From positions 1-39,514 of the forward strand of contig CAMZBS010000008.1 of the NCBI GenBank assembly GCA_947304695.1: a stretch of 39,514 nucleotides of DNA. Direction: 5' to 3'. The notes beneath the pieces are model-generated. The model saw only the letters and a program-made list of their open reading frames with translations, was not told the DNA's origin and made no database searches. The DNA comes from an uncultured Prevotella sp. (GTDB lineage Bacteria > Bacteroidota > Bacteroidia > Bacteroidales > Bacteroidaceae). Each line of letters opens with the position of its first letter. Within the stretch, counting starts at the first letter, position 1. Positions 9,798 through 17,216 of the stretch are shown here, piece by piece. The position numbers and the translations under genes are program-made.

Positions 9798-10371
9798 CCG
9801 CCTTGTTGCCCGCCTTGCTGTCTTTCTGGTGCTGGCCCAGGTTGTTCTTGTCTTCCTCTCATGGCTGCTCTCGGCCACGATGACAGAAGGTGTTCACTCC
9901 TTGCTTTCGGGTGAGGGGGCACGTTGGTTCTTTGCCCATTTCACCGATATGCTGGCCACGCCGTGGCTGGTGTGGCTGGTGTTGCTGGCCATGGCTGGCG
10001 GGTGTCTTTACAGAAGCAGGCTCTTTTGTGCCTTGCCAATAGTCCGTCACGGACAGGCTTTGGGGGTGGCAGTCTTTCTCCTTATTATATATATAGGTGT
10101 ACTGTTGTTACTCACCGCCGTGCCCCATGCCACGCTTCTTTCAGCTACAGGCAGTTTGTGGCATTCGCCTTTCAGCCATGCGCTGGTGCCAGTTGTTGCT
10201 TTTGGTGTCATCCTCTGTTCTGCGGCTTACGGTCTCGTTGACCATTCATTTGGCGGTATCTCCGATGTGTGCGAGTCGCTTGCATTGGGCATCCGGCAGT
10301 CGGCACCGCTTTTCATCCTCTACGTGCTGTTTGTGCAGTTCGTTGAGTCTTTACAGTTCGTTTTCTTCTGA
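9787..10371 (+). CDS. Half-size AbgT-family-like membrane protein
   Basis: This hydrophobic protein of 194 aa has about five or six membrane segments. The stretch HSLLSGEGARWFFAHFTDML followed by a long hydrophobic segment resembles the N-terminal part of AbgT (p-aminobenzoyl-glutamate/antimetabolite exporter) proteins. DVCESLALGIRQSAPLFI followed by VLFVQFVESL resembles their central DV..SM..G...MG....FFAAQF region. Full-length AbgT transporters are about 500 aa, so this is less than half. The frame is intact and its position in the two-component operon is tight, so it is not obviously decayed. I chose the ATG at 9787 over an in-frame TTG at 9778; it overlaps the regulator stop by 11 bases. 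It could be a membrane accessory to the sensor rather than a transporter. Confidence 0.6.
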   Translation: MKSSRLVARLAVFLVLAQVVLVFLSWLLSATMTEGVHSLLSGEGARWFFAHFTDMLATPWLVWLVLLAMAGGCLYRSRLFCALPIVRHGQALGVAVFLLIIYIGVLLLLTAVPHATLLSATGSLWHSPFSHALVPVVAFGVILCSAAYGLVDHSFGGISDVCESLALGIRQSAPLFILYVLFVQFVESLQFVFF

Positions 10372-10372
10372 A

Positions 10373-12364
10373 TTACAGTCTGTCGAAGTCAATAGACAAG
10401 CCTATGCTGAACGATGTGCCTGTTGTCAGTGGAGAACAATAATAATAAGTCTTGGGCTTGTAGTTGAAGAGATTGTCGATAGCCGTATTCAGATTTATAC
10501 CTCTCCAGATGTGGTGCTGAAGCATGAGTTTCCAGATGGTGTAACCTCCGTCGACATCCGTTCGCCCCGATTGCGGTTTGCCTTGGCTGCGTCCTGAGAG
10601 TGCCGCATCGAGGGCATAGTGGCGTGAGAACCGATGCTCGTAGCCTATCCGCCATGTCATGGAATGAGTACGGGGCTGATAGAAGTCTGAGTAGTAGACG
10701 CTGCCTGTCTCTTTCATCCATGAGTAGTTCAGCTTGAGCATCAGTCCGCAATCCCAGATGTGTCCCAGGCTGGCATCCACCCCCCAGACCGTAATGCCGT
10801 CTTCGTTCCAGTAGAGCGCGCTCTCCATGCCATTGTACAAGCCGCCGTCGATAGTGGTGATGCGCTTGTCGAACACGTTGCAATAGCCCATGAGGGTGAA
10901 ATTGTAGCGTCCGTCCAGGAATCCGCTATTGCGTATGCGGTTCGTTCTTTCGATAGCGACGTTGAAGTTATTGCTCTTCTCAGGCTTCAGATCGGGATTG
11001 CCACGGAGCATATAGCCCATGTTTCCCATGTCGAAGTGCATGTACATTTCCTTGAGTGTAGGAGCGCGGAAGCCGCTGGCATAGTTGGCCCGGAAGGTCA
11101 TCCATGGCATTTTGTAAACAACTGCGAGACGCTCGGTGAAGGCTTTCTGGGCCGAGGCTGAAAAGTAATCGTAGCGCACACTGCCTACAATGTTCAACTG
11201 TTCGGTAATGTTCCAGTCAAACTGTGCATAGCCGTCGATGTTGTTCTGTGAGTGGCTTGTGCCCGTAGCGAACTGGTAGGTCGAGAGATAGTCGTTCATG
11301 TAGTCGGCACCAAGGATGAGGGCGTTATTTCCGAAGGAGTGGCTGTACAGGGCATGCAGCACATGCTGCCTGTTGCTGTAGTCATGGTCATGGGTGCGTG
11401 TGCCGTCGGGCATGAAGTTTGCCTTGTCATACTGGTCGAATGCGTACGACAGTTCCAGGTGGCGTTCATGATTCCATGCATACCTGCCCTTCAGTCCTCC
11501 GCTGTAGCCGTTGAAGTGATAGTCGTGGGTATCGCGTTCGCTGGTGCGGAAGAAATAGCCACCTCTGCCCACAAATGTCAGATGGTCGTTGGCCCGCCAT
11601 GTCAGCCGTTCCTTCACGTTGTAGGTCTTCTGCCCATAGAGACGGCTCAGGTTCGAGTCGTCTGTCAATACCGATTCGTCGTAGGGCAGCCCTTGTGCCT
11701 TCTTCAGCAGTTCCTGGGCAATCTCCATGGAAGAGTGTGCCTTCGGCAGATCGACAGGGTCAATTGCTGTATGCTGGAAGCTTGTCTGAGAGTTCCATTT
11801 CCCTTTGTTGAATGAGAAACTGGCCCCGTGGCGCCATTCATGACCGAAGGAACTGTAGCGTGAGTTTGCGTTAGCCGTCCACGGCTCAATGTTTTCCCGG
11901 CTGATGATGTTCACCACTCCTCCTACGGCATTTGAACCGTAAAGAGCCGACGACGCACCCTTTACTATCTCTATACGCCCTACATTGTCGAGATTCATCC
12001 GGCTATAGTCCACGTTGTCCATGGTCTCGCCCGCCATTCGCTCACCGTCTACAAGGAAGAGGACGGCATTGCCGCCAAAGCCGCTCATGTTGAGCGATGT
12101 TTCCTGTGTCATGGCAAAGCCGAACTCCAGTCCCGGTATCTCCTGTATGAGCAAGTCCTGAATGTTGGTGGCATCGGTAATCTTGATGTCGTGGAGCGTG
12201 ATGAGCCGTGTAACGACAGGTGCGTCCTTCAGTGCCTTGGGCGAATGCGAAGCCGTTACGACCACGGGCTCAAGCTCTATAGAATCTCGGAATGTCTGTG
12301 CGGAGATTCCAATAACTGGCATGGACAAAGCCATGCCAGCCAAAAAGTTTTTTTCAATTTTCAA
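10373..12364 (-). CDS. TonB-dependent outer membrane receptor (BtuB/FepA-like)
   Basis: This 663-aa outer membrane beta-barrel receptor is driven by TonB/ExbBD. After a signal peptide (KIEKNFLAGMALSMPVIGISAQ) it has the TonB-box-like region ELEPVVVTASHSPK and a plug domain at about 40-155 (QDLLIQEIPGLEF, GFGGNAVLFLVDGERM, IEIVKGASSALYGSNAVGGVVNI). The barrel follows, with FRAPTLKEMYMHF and an aromatic final strand (SFSIGLSIDFDRL). This is the cobalamin/siderophore receptor type, without the long SusC-like N-terminal extension. The start is a TTG at 12364 overlapping the stop of the calycin gene (TTGA). It is preferred to the ATG at 12334 because it supplies the charged n-region of the signal peptide. 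No SusD gene follows. The ligand is unknown; haem, iron chelate or a corrinoid are possible. Confidence 0.88.
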   Translation of the reverse strand: MKIEKNFLAGMALSMPVIGISAQTFRDSIELEPVVVTASHSPKALKDAPVVTRLITLHDIKITDATNIQDLLIQEIPGLEFGFAMTQETSLNMSGFGGNAVLFLVDGERMAGETMDNVDYSRMNLDNVGRIEIVKGASSALYGSNAVGGVVNIISRENIEPWTANANSRYSSFGHEWRHGASFSFNKGKWNSQTSFQHTAIDPVDLPKAHSSMEIAQELLKKAQGLPYDESVLTDDSNLSRLYGQKTYNVKERLTWRANDHLTFVGRGGYFFRTSERDTHDYHFNGYSGGLKGRYAWNHERHLELSYAFDQYDKANFMPDGTRTHDHDYSNRQHVLHALYSHSFGNNALILGADYMNDYLSTYQFATGTSHSQNNIDGYAQFDWNITEQLNIVGSVRYDYFSASAQKAFTERLAVVYKMPWMTFRANYASGFRAPTLKEMYMHFDMGNMGYMLRGNPDLKPEKSNNFNVAIERTNRIRNSGFLDGRYNFTLMGYCNVFDKRITTIDGGLYNGMESALYWNEDGITVWGVDASLGHIWDCGLMLKLNYSWMKETGSVYYSDFYQPRTHSMTWRIGYEHRFSRHYALDAALSGRSQGKPQSGRTDVDGGYTIWKLMLQHHIWRGINLNTAIDNLFNYKPKTYYYCSPLTTGTSFSIGLSIDFDRL

Positions 12365-12861
12365 TTTTTCTTCGTACCTGTAAAGGTTGTCGCCATGATA
12401 AACGGCATGGTGCCGTACTTCAATGAGAATGTAACCACAACATTCTTGTCGCCGAACAGGATGTTTACGTCACTGACTGTATATGCTTTCTCTTCACCCT
12501 TGGCGTTGGTCACCTTGCCGTTGTAAGTAGCAAGTCTGCCAGCAATGGTGTTGCCTTCCTTTTTCAGCCCGATGCCATTCACCGTCAATGCGGGTATTGT
12601 CATCATTCCCATTCCTATTTCAGGAATGTTCATGTCAATGGAAGCGTCAGTGACTTTGGTCAACACATAGGTCTTGGTCTCGTTAGACGATTCATCATTG
12701 TCGACCATGACAATCTCATTGCCTTCATACGAGCCTGCTACCTCAGCGGCTACAGCTACCTCCGGCTCATCGTCATCACTACCACACGAACTCACACCCA
12801 TCACGAGGGCCACCGCAGCAACCATCATGGTCATAAAACTCTTAATCTTCATAATTTTCAT
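12361..12861 (-). CDS. Calycin-like domain lipoprotein
   Basis: This small lipoprotein of 166 aa has a signal peptide ending in the lipobox GVSSC, then an acidic GSDDDEPE spacer typical of Bacteroidota surface lipoproteins. The rest is a single beta-rich domain (AGSYEGNEIVMVD, GNTIAGRLATYNGKVT, NVVVTFSLKYGTMPF, ATTFTGTKK). The pattern of repeated short strands with an initial G.Y.G matches what is annotated as a calycin-like domain in Bacteroides/Prevotella; calycins bind small hydrophobic ligands. It lies between a membrane protein and a TonB-dependent receptor, and its stop overlaps the receptor's TTG start, so it probably works with the receptor as a surface ligand-binding or capture protein. 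That role is inferred from position. Confidence 0.75.
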   Translation of the reverse strand: MKIMKIKSFMTMMVAAVALVMGVSSCGSDDDEPEVAVAAEVAGSYEGNEIVMVDNDESSNETKTYVLTKVTDASIDMNIPEIGMGMMTIPALTVNGIGLKKEGNTIAGRLATYNGKVTNAKGEEKAYTVSDVNILFGDKNVVVTFSLKYGTMPFIMATTFTGTKKN

Positions 12862-12870
12862 TTTTATATT

Positions 12871-12932
12871 TTACTTTTTTACCTTTTTACCTTTTTACCT
12901 TTTTACTTTTTTACCTTTTTACCTTTTTACCC
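12871..12932 (-). repeat. GGTAAAAA tandem repeat at an intercistronic junction
   Basis: On the minus strand this is a run of about eight 7-9-base units of the form GGTAAAAA/GTAAAAAA between the membrane protein and the calycin-like lipoprotein. The TAA stop of the membrane protein (12929-12927) is supplied by the first units. Related runs occur at 13721-13751 and 36145-36235, and a short one after pgk (15613-15626). Confidence 0.85.
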
Positions 12933-13721
12933 TTTTCCCGTTCCCAACTGCTGAGTTTCGTAGTCATACTCCGAACCGTACATGCTGTGGGGAATGGTAA
13001 AGACGGCAATCATCATCAGTACGGCCAAGCCGACCACCCACCTGTTGTACTTCCATTTCAGTGTGGCCAGGGCAGCTGCAAAGAAAAGGAACGACAGGAG
13101 CGTCTTGTTGTCAGTCAGGTCGGTGTCGTAGGGGAATCCTGCCCACCAAGGTCCGAAAGCCGCATGCTGAACGAGAGGCCCAAAGATGAACCCGCCGACA
13201 ACCAGCGTTCCCGTAGTGATCCAAAGCCACTTGCTATACTTCTTGCGTGTGACAACCAGCAGGAACGTATAGACTGCAAACAGCATGGCTGCAAACATCA
13301 GCAGGATGTGGGGCACCAGAATGGTGGCGGGCACATCGTTGCGGAAACGTATCAGAAGTGGTTCGTCGGCAAGATAGTCCTTTCCTCCCACCGTGATGTA
13401 ATACTGCAGCTTACCGCCTACAGGCTGTACTGGCAAGTCTGCCTTCCACTCGCCCTCGTTCCAGCTGAACTCCGCTGTGGTATAGTCATTGGGCGTTGGG
13501 TACTGGCGGTAATGCAGTTGTGCGTCAACATCCGACGGAACCCCTTTCAGCGTTACCGTCTCGTCGTGCTGCACACCGCTTCTGGGCAGTTTCACCTTGT
13601 ATTGTTCTCCGTTTACTTCTACGGTCACGCTCTTGGGATGCGTAGGCCCCGTCACGCGTTGGTAGACACTCAGCACCAATGTGATGACAACGGCCAAAAT
13701 CCAATATACTGATTTCTTCAC
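12927..13721 (-). CDS. Uncharacterised membrane protein with periplasmic domain
   Basis: I do not recognise a named family. The 264-aa protein has an N-terminal membrane anchor (residues 4-22), then a beta-rich extracytoplasmic part to about 130 (VTVEVNGEQYKVKLPRSG, LPVQPVGGKLQYYITVGG, PLLIRFRNDVPA). About four membrane helices lie between 137 and 255, with histidines near helix ends (VPHILLMF, VQHAAFGPWWAG, IPHSMYG). The beta part resembles carbohydrate- or Ig-type sandwich domains. The start is a GTG (GTGAAGAAATCAG) embedded in the A-rich repeat, 21 bases after the M28 peptidase stop. It is third from last in the peptidase-to-TonB receptor operon. The helix-end histidines might ligate a metal or haem; that is speculative. 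Confidence 0.7.
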   Translation of the reverse strand: MKKSVYWILAVVITLVLSVYQRVTGPTHPKSVTVEVNGEQYKVKLPRSGVQHDETVTLKGVPSDVDAQLHYRQYPTPNDYTTAEFSWNEGEWKADLPVQPVGGKLQYYITVGGKDYLADEPLLIRFRNDVPATILVPHILLMFAAMLFAVYTFLLVVTRKKYSKWLWITTGTLVVGGFIFGPLVQHAAFGPWWAGFPYDTDLTDNKTLLSFLFFAAALATLKWKYNRWVVGLAVLMMIAVFTIPHSMYGSEYDYETQQLGTGKG

Positions 13722-13751
13722 CTTTTTACCTTTTTTACCTTTTTACTTTTT
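13721..13751 (-). repeat. GGTAAAAA repeat joining peptidase stop to membrane protein start
   Basis: On the minus strand, AAAAAGTAAAAAGGTAAAAAAGG and a further GTAAAAAGGTG carry the TAA stop of the M28 peptidase at one end and the GTG start of the membrane protein at the other. The whole 21-base intergenic stretch is repeat. Confidence 0.8.
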
Positions 13752-14999
13752 CAACTCCACTTGAAACGTGATGGTATCTTCGCCTCGAAGCACCTTCACG
13801 GGAATGGTGGTGCCAGCCTGTAGCTCCGACAGCCGCTGCATATATTCCTCGATGTCCTTCACGGGCTTGCCGTCAATCTCCTGAATCACGTCGCCGCTAC
13901 GAATACCGGCATTATGCGCAGGCTTTCCTGCCACCACAATGTCGGCACGCAGTCCGGGAATGCTGCTGGCTCCCATGACATCGGGCATCAAACCCAGCGT
14001 GACCTTGAACTTGGCGTGCTTCATTGTGCTGCTGCCAGGCACGTTGATGTAGTCGGGTGTCGTGGGCATGCTTGCCAGCCCGGCCACTAACTCCTTGGTA
14101 TAGTCCAGCGTTTGCTGCATGCCGTCATAGTTCAGCGTCGATGGAACATCGCCTGGGGTGTGGTACTCCATGTGGCCGCCTGTGGTAAGGAAGAGCACGG
14201 GGATGTCGGCTGCCACGAAAGCCGCTTGGTCACTTGGGCCGTAGCCGTCGGGAACGCAGGTGACGTGCAGACCGCTCTGTTCAGCCACTTTCTCCACCAA
14301 GCCCTTGAATTCTGTGCTTGTTCCAGTGCCTGATACGCTCAGGGCGTTGTCGCGCATGCGTCCCACCATGTCCAGATTGACCATGGCCACTATACCTTTT
14401 ACATTATTGGGAAGATGGCGCCTCCGTTTGTCTTCCTGTTTCATCCATTCCAGGAACTTCTTGGAACCTACGATGCCCTGTTCCTCAGCCCCGAAGAAGG
14501 TGAAGATGATGCTGCGTGCCGATCCCGCCTCCTTGAAATGCCTGGCCAGTTCCAGTACCACGGCATCGCCGCTGGCATTGTCGTCGGCACCGGGGTGTAC
14601 CCCCAGCGTGTCGGGCCGTCTTGAACCTGACCCCTGGCCTCCCATGCCCAGATGGTCGTAGTGCGATCCCACTACGATATATTCGTTTCTGAGCCGTTTG
14701 TCCTTTCCTGGCAGAACGGCCAGGATGTTGTGGGTGGCCCTCTGTTCAGTCTTGCCGTAGGTGAAGTCGTGATAGAAGCCTTTGCTCTTCTTGCCTTTGA
14801 CCACAGGCTTCAGCTTCAGCTTGCGGAGCTGGGAGGTTATGAATTCCGAGGCCAGCGTGTCACCGGCCGTACCAGGATAACGCCCGCCGAGTTCCTGCGA
14901 AGCCAGGTATTCCACTGCTTTCCGCATGTCGTCCTTTTGGGCGTATGCCTGCATCACGAGTACGAAAGCCAGGGAGAATAAGAAATATTTTTTTCTCAT
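13743..14999 (-). CDS. Secreted M28-family metallopeptidase with PDZ domain
   Basis: This exported zinc aminopeptidase-type enzyme has 418 aa. A signal peptide (MRKKYFLFSLAFVLVMQAYA) is followed by the M28 catalytic domain. Metal and catalytic motifs are in order: SHYDHLG, HPGADDNASGD, FFGAEEQG, VNLDMVGR and TGGHMEYHTPGD. Residues about 320-418 form a PDZ domain (GLRADIVVAGKPAHNAGIRSGDVIQEIDGKPV). The ATG at 14999 was chosen because it starts the signal peptide and lies about 30 bases below a good promoter. A longer in-frame extension to 15218 runs through the promoter and into the divergent leader, so it is not coding. It heads the operon with the membrane protein, calycin-like lipoprotein and TonB-dependent receptor; it may process peptides at the envelope. 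Confidence 0.9.
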   Translation of the reverse strand: MRKKYFLFSLAFVLVMQAYAQKDDMRKAVEYLASQELGGRYPGTAGDTLASEFITSQLRKLKLKPVVKGKKSKGFYHDFTYGKTEQRATHNILAVLPGKDKRLRNEYIVVGSHYDHLGMGGQGSGSRRPDTLGVHPGADDNASGDAVVLELARHFKEAGSARSIIFTFFGAEEQGIVGSKKFLEWMKQEDKRRRHLPNNVKGIVAMVNLDMVGRMRDNALSVSGTGTSTEFKGLVEKVAEQSGLHVTCVPDGYGPSDQAAFVAADIPVLFLTTGGHMEYHTPGDVPSTLNYDGMQQTLDYTKELVAGLASMPTTPDYINVPGSSTMKHAKFKVTLGLMPDVMGASSIPGLRADIVVAGKPAHNAGIRSGDVIQEIDGKPVKDIEEYMQRLSELQAGTTIPVKVLRGEDTITFQVELKK

Positions 15000-15028
15000 T
15001 ACTCTTGCGTTGTTTCTGTTTTCGGGTG

Positions 15029-15060
15029 CAAAGGTACTACAAACATCTTGACTGTGCAAT
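15029..15060 (-). promoter_or_regulatory. Promoter of the M28 peptidase operon
   Basis: On the minus strand ATTG (15060-15057) is followed after 20 bases by TACCTTTG (15036-15029), matching TTTG-N20-TAnnTTTG with one mismatch. The predicted start of transcription, near 15023, lies about 24 bases before the ATG at 14999. Confidence 0.6.
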
Positions 15061-15101
15061 CCTAATTTATGATGATTTTTGCAGGATATGTCCTGAAAAA
15101 A

Positions 15102-15133
15102 TTTGGCTGTTCGCCGTAAAATGCCTACTTTTG
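15102..15133 (+). promoter_or_regulatory. Promoter of the small coiled-coil protein
   Basis: TTTG at 15102-15105 and TACTTTTG at 15126-15133, exactly 20 bases apart, give a perfect Bacteroidota promoter on the plus strand. It is back to back with the peptidase promoter; transcription should start near 15139, 27 bases before the ATG. Confidence 0.7.
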
Positions 15134-15165
15134 CACCAGTCAATAACTTTTTAATACGAAACGAA

Positions 15166-15546
15166 ATGAAAAAAATGTTGTTTGTGGGTGCAATGATGGC
15201 AGCATGTCTGCTTGGCACCCAGAGCGTGAGTGCTCAGGATGTGGTATCGGTCGACGATGCTAAGAACATGACTTCGAAGGAACTGTCTAAGGCAGCCAAG
15301 GTTCAGAAGCAGAAGGAGAAGGCTGTGAAGGACGCTGCCAAGGCCGAGGCCAACGTGGCAAAGCTGGAGAAGAAGGTGGCGGCTGCCGATAAGGCTGTCG
15401 AGTCGGCCAACAAGAAGGCTGAGAATGCCCGGAAGGCTGCTGAGAAAGCCGAGAAGAAAGCAGCAGAGCTGAAGAACGACCTGGAGGAAGCTAAGAAGAA
15501 GGCTGCCGAGGCCAGAACCATTGCCAACTCTCCGCTGACGAAATAA
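15166..15546 (+). CDS. Small secreted Ala/Lys/Glu-rich coiled-coil protein
   Basis: This 126-aa protein has a clear signal peptide (MKKMLFVGAMMAACLLGTQSVSA, cleaved before QD). Residues about 40-115 are an almost uninterrupted helix of Ala, Lys and Glu in heptad order (AKAEANVAKLEKKVAAADKAV, AEKAEKKAAELKNDLEEAKKK). It has no enzymatic motif and should form a long periplasmic coiled coil, possibly a spacer or peptidoglycan/envelope structural protein; this is inference. The ATG at 15166 was chosen over an upstream in-frame start at 15103, because the latter lies within the promoter. It has its own perfect promoter and terminator, so it is a single-gene, probably well-expressed transcript. Confidence 0.8.
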   Translation: MKKMLFVGAMMAACLLGTQSVSAQDVVSVDDAKNMTSKELSKAAKVQKQKEKAVKDAAKAEANVAKLEKKVAAADKAVESANKKAENARKAAEKAEKKAAELKNDLEEAKKKAAEARTIANSPLTK

Positions 15547-15560
15547 TCAGTTCATTCTTG

Positions 15561-15611
15561 AAAAAAAAACTGAGAGTTCCTGCCTACGTCGCAAGAACTC
15601 TCAATTTTTTT
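15561..15611. terminator. Bidirectional intrinsic terminator between the coiled-coil gene and pgk
   Basis: TGAGAGTTC (15571-15579) pairs perfectly with GAACTCTCA (15595-15603) around a 15-base loop. It has a run of nine A on the left (15561-15569) and seven T on the right (15605-15611), so it is an intrinsic terminator in both directions. It sits between two convergent genes ending at 15546 (+) and 15628 (-). Confidence 0.85.
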
Positions 15612-15627
15612 GCCTTTTTACTTTTTC

Positions 15628-16896
15628 TTATCCCTTGATGGCAGCCACACCGGGCAGCACCTTGCCTTCGATGGCCTCAAGGAGGGCACCACCGCCGGTA
15701 GAGATGTAGCTCACCTGGTCGGCCAGGCCGAACTTGTTCACGCAGGCCACCGAGTCGCCACCGCCAATGAGCGAGAAGGCACCCTCAGCCGTAGCCTTGG
15801 CAATAGCCTCGCCAATGGCGCGGCTTCCTGCTGTGAAGTCATCGCACTCGAACACACCGGCAGGGCCGTTCCACAGGATGGTCTTGGCACCCTTGATAGC
15901 CTCGGCAAAAGCCTTCTGGCTCTCAGGACCGGCATCGACACCCTCGAAGCCCTCGGGCACGTCGGTAGCAGGGCAGGTGATGATCTTCGAGCCGGGCTTC
16001 ACCGTCATTGTGCCGAAGTCCAGTCCGTTGGTAGCCGTGCAGTCGCTGCCCAGCACCAACTCCACGCCGTTCTTCTTGGCCAGTTCCTCAACGCCCAGAG
16101 CCACGTCCAGCTTGTCGAGCTCCACGATCGAGTTGCCAATCTTGCCGTCGTGAGCCTTGGCGAAGGTGTAGGTCATACCGCCGCAGAGAATCAGCTTGTC
16201 CACCTTGCCCAGCAGGTTCTCGATGATACCGATCTTCGAGCTCACCTTCGAGCCACCCATGATGGCCACGAACGGACGCTTGATGTTGCTGAGCACATTG
16301 TCCACAGCCTGCACCTCTTTCTCCATGAGCAGCCCCAGCATCTTGTTGTTCTCGTCGAAGTAGTCGGCAATCACAGCCGTAGAGGCATGCTTGCGGTGAG
16401 CCGTGCCGAAGGCATCCATCACGTAGCAGTCAGCATAGCTGGCCAGCGTCTTGGCAAACTCCTTCTGGCTGGCCTTCATAGCCTTCTTGGCCTCGTCGTA
16501 TTCGGGAGTACCCTTCTCCACGCCCACGGGCTTGCCTTCCTCTTCGGGATAGTAGCGCAGGTTCTCCAGCAGCAGGGCCTCCCCCATCTTCAGGGCCTTG
16601 GCAGCATCGGCAGCCTTGGCGCAGTCGGGAGCGAAAGCCACGGGCACGCCCAGAGCCTTCTCTACAGCCTCGCGAATCTGGCCCAGCGACAGCTTCGGGT
16701 TCACCTTGCCCTTGGGTTTGCCCATGTGGCTCATGATGATGGTGGCACCACCGTCGGCCAGAATCTTCTTCAGTGTGGGCAGGGCACCGCGGATGCGGGT
16801 GTCGTCAGTAATCTTACCATTCTCGTCGAGGGGCACGTTGAAGTCAACGCGCACGATTGCCTTCTTACCGGCAAAGTTCATTTCGTTGATTGTCAT
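15628..16896 (-). CDS. pgk: Phosphoglycerate kinase
   Basis: This cytoplasmic glycolytic enzyme interconverts 1,3-bisphosphoglycerate + ADP and 3-phosphoglycerate + ATP. The 422-aa protein is full length for the Bacteroidota form. Visible family blocks are the N-terminal substrate strand [37 protein letters not shown], the hinge [30 protein letters not shown], and the C-terminal nucleotide region [10 protein letters not shown] with [14 protein letters not shown] and [19 protein letters not shown]. The ATG at 16896 begins the conserved N-terminus. It is a single-gene unit, with a -7 element 45 bases upstream and the bidirectional terminator downstream. Nothing is unusual. Confidence 0.97.
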   Translation of the reverse strand: MTINEMNFAGKKAIVRVDFNVPLDENGKITDDTRIRGALPTLKKILADGGATIIMSHMGKPKGKVNPKLSLGQIREAVEKALGVPVAFAPDCAKAADAAKALKMGEALLLENLRYYPEEEGKPVGVEKGTPEYDEAKKAMKASQKEFAKTLASYADCYVMDAFGTAHRKHASTAVIADYFDENNKMLGLLMEKEVQAVDNVLSNIKRPFVAIMGGSKVSSKIGIIENLLGKVDKLILCGGMTYTFAKAHDGKIGNSIVELDKLDVALGVEELAKKNGVELVLGSDCTATNGLDFGTMTVKPGSKIITCPATDVPEGFEGVDAGPESQKAFAEAIKGAKTILWNGPAGVFECDDFTAGSRAIGEAIAKATAEGAFSLIGGGDSVACVNKFGLADQVSYISTGGGALLEAIEGKVLPGVAAIKG

Positions 16897-16940
16897 GATT
16901 GTAAATGCTTAATGTTTAAATACATAATTCTAATGATTGG

Positions 16941-16948
16941 CAAAGGTA
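16941..16948 (-). promoter_or_regulatory. Putative -7 element of pgk
   Basis: CAAAGGTA reads TACCTTTG on the minus strand, a perfect TAnnTTTG element 45 bases upstream of the pgk ATG. No good TTTG is found 20 bases further upstream, so the assignment rests on the -7 element and position. Confidence 0.5.
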
Positions 16949-17105
16949 CGAAAAAAGATTAAGTTTTGCCGACATGCTGCGAAATATTTATACTTTTTTT
17001 GCGCACCGAGGCTTCCACGGTGTCATTACTGGCGTTGTCGGCATCTTCTGTAATAATGTTTCCAATCTCTTCCGCCTAACCTTGTTCCTCAGTAAATCAT
17101 TTGTT

Positions 17106-17130
17106 GCCATAACGTTACTTTTGTTATGGC
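17106..17130. other. Hairpin, 8-bp stem
   Basis: GCCATAAC (17106-17113) and GTTATGGC (17123-17130) form a perfect 8-bp inverted repeat with a 9-base loop, about 80 bases downstream of the four-helix-bundle gene stop. No T-run follows on either strand, so it is not a standard intrinsic terminator. Confidence 0.5.
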
Positions 17131-17162
17131 GCTTAGTGGCTTCTGCGGGAGAACTGCTCTAG

Positions 17163-17216
17163 TATTTCTAGCCTTTCTAGTCTTTCTAGCCCTTCTAGTC
17201 TTTCTAGCCCTTCTAG
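17163..17216. repeat. Six tandem copies of a 9-bp CTAG-containing unit
   Basis: Six consecutive 9-bp units of the type YCTTTCTAG end at 17171, 17180, 17189, 17198, 17207 and 17216. On the minus strand (CTAGAAAGR) the first unit supplies the TAG stop of the four-helix-bundle gene, so the repeat forms its immediate 3' flank. Confidence 0.85.

Larger units (their letters stand above)
16897..17212. other. Intergenic region between pgk and the four-helix-bundle gene
   Basis: This 316-base stretch holds the pgk leader and -7 element (16941-16948), an A/T-rich piece, an 8-bp-stem hairpin at 17106-17130, and most of the 9-bp CTAG repeat. On the minus strand, a 40-codon ORF from an ATG at about 17106 and a 37-codon open stretch (EEIGNIITEDADNASNDT...) can be read. 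Neither has a recognisable product. The second ends in the pgk promoter and may be a remnant. Confidence 0.5.

Noticed and set aside
15000..15218. N-terminal extension of the M28 peptidase
   Set aside because: The extra 73 codons run through the operon promoter and the divergent gene's leader, while a full signal peptide begins at 14999.
15610..16962. 450-codon plus-strand open frame opposite pgk
   Set aside because: It is the exact antisense of a highly conserved enzyme; the long frame follows from strong G/C third-position bias, and the peptide has no domain, signal or leader.
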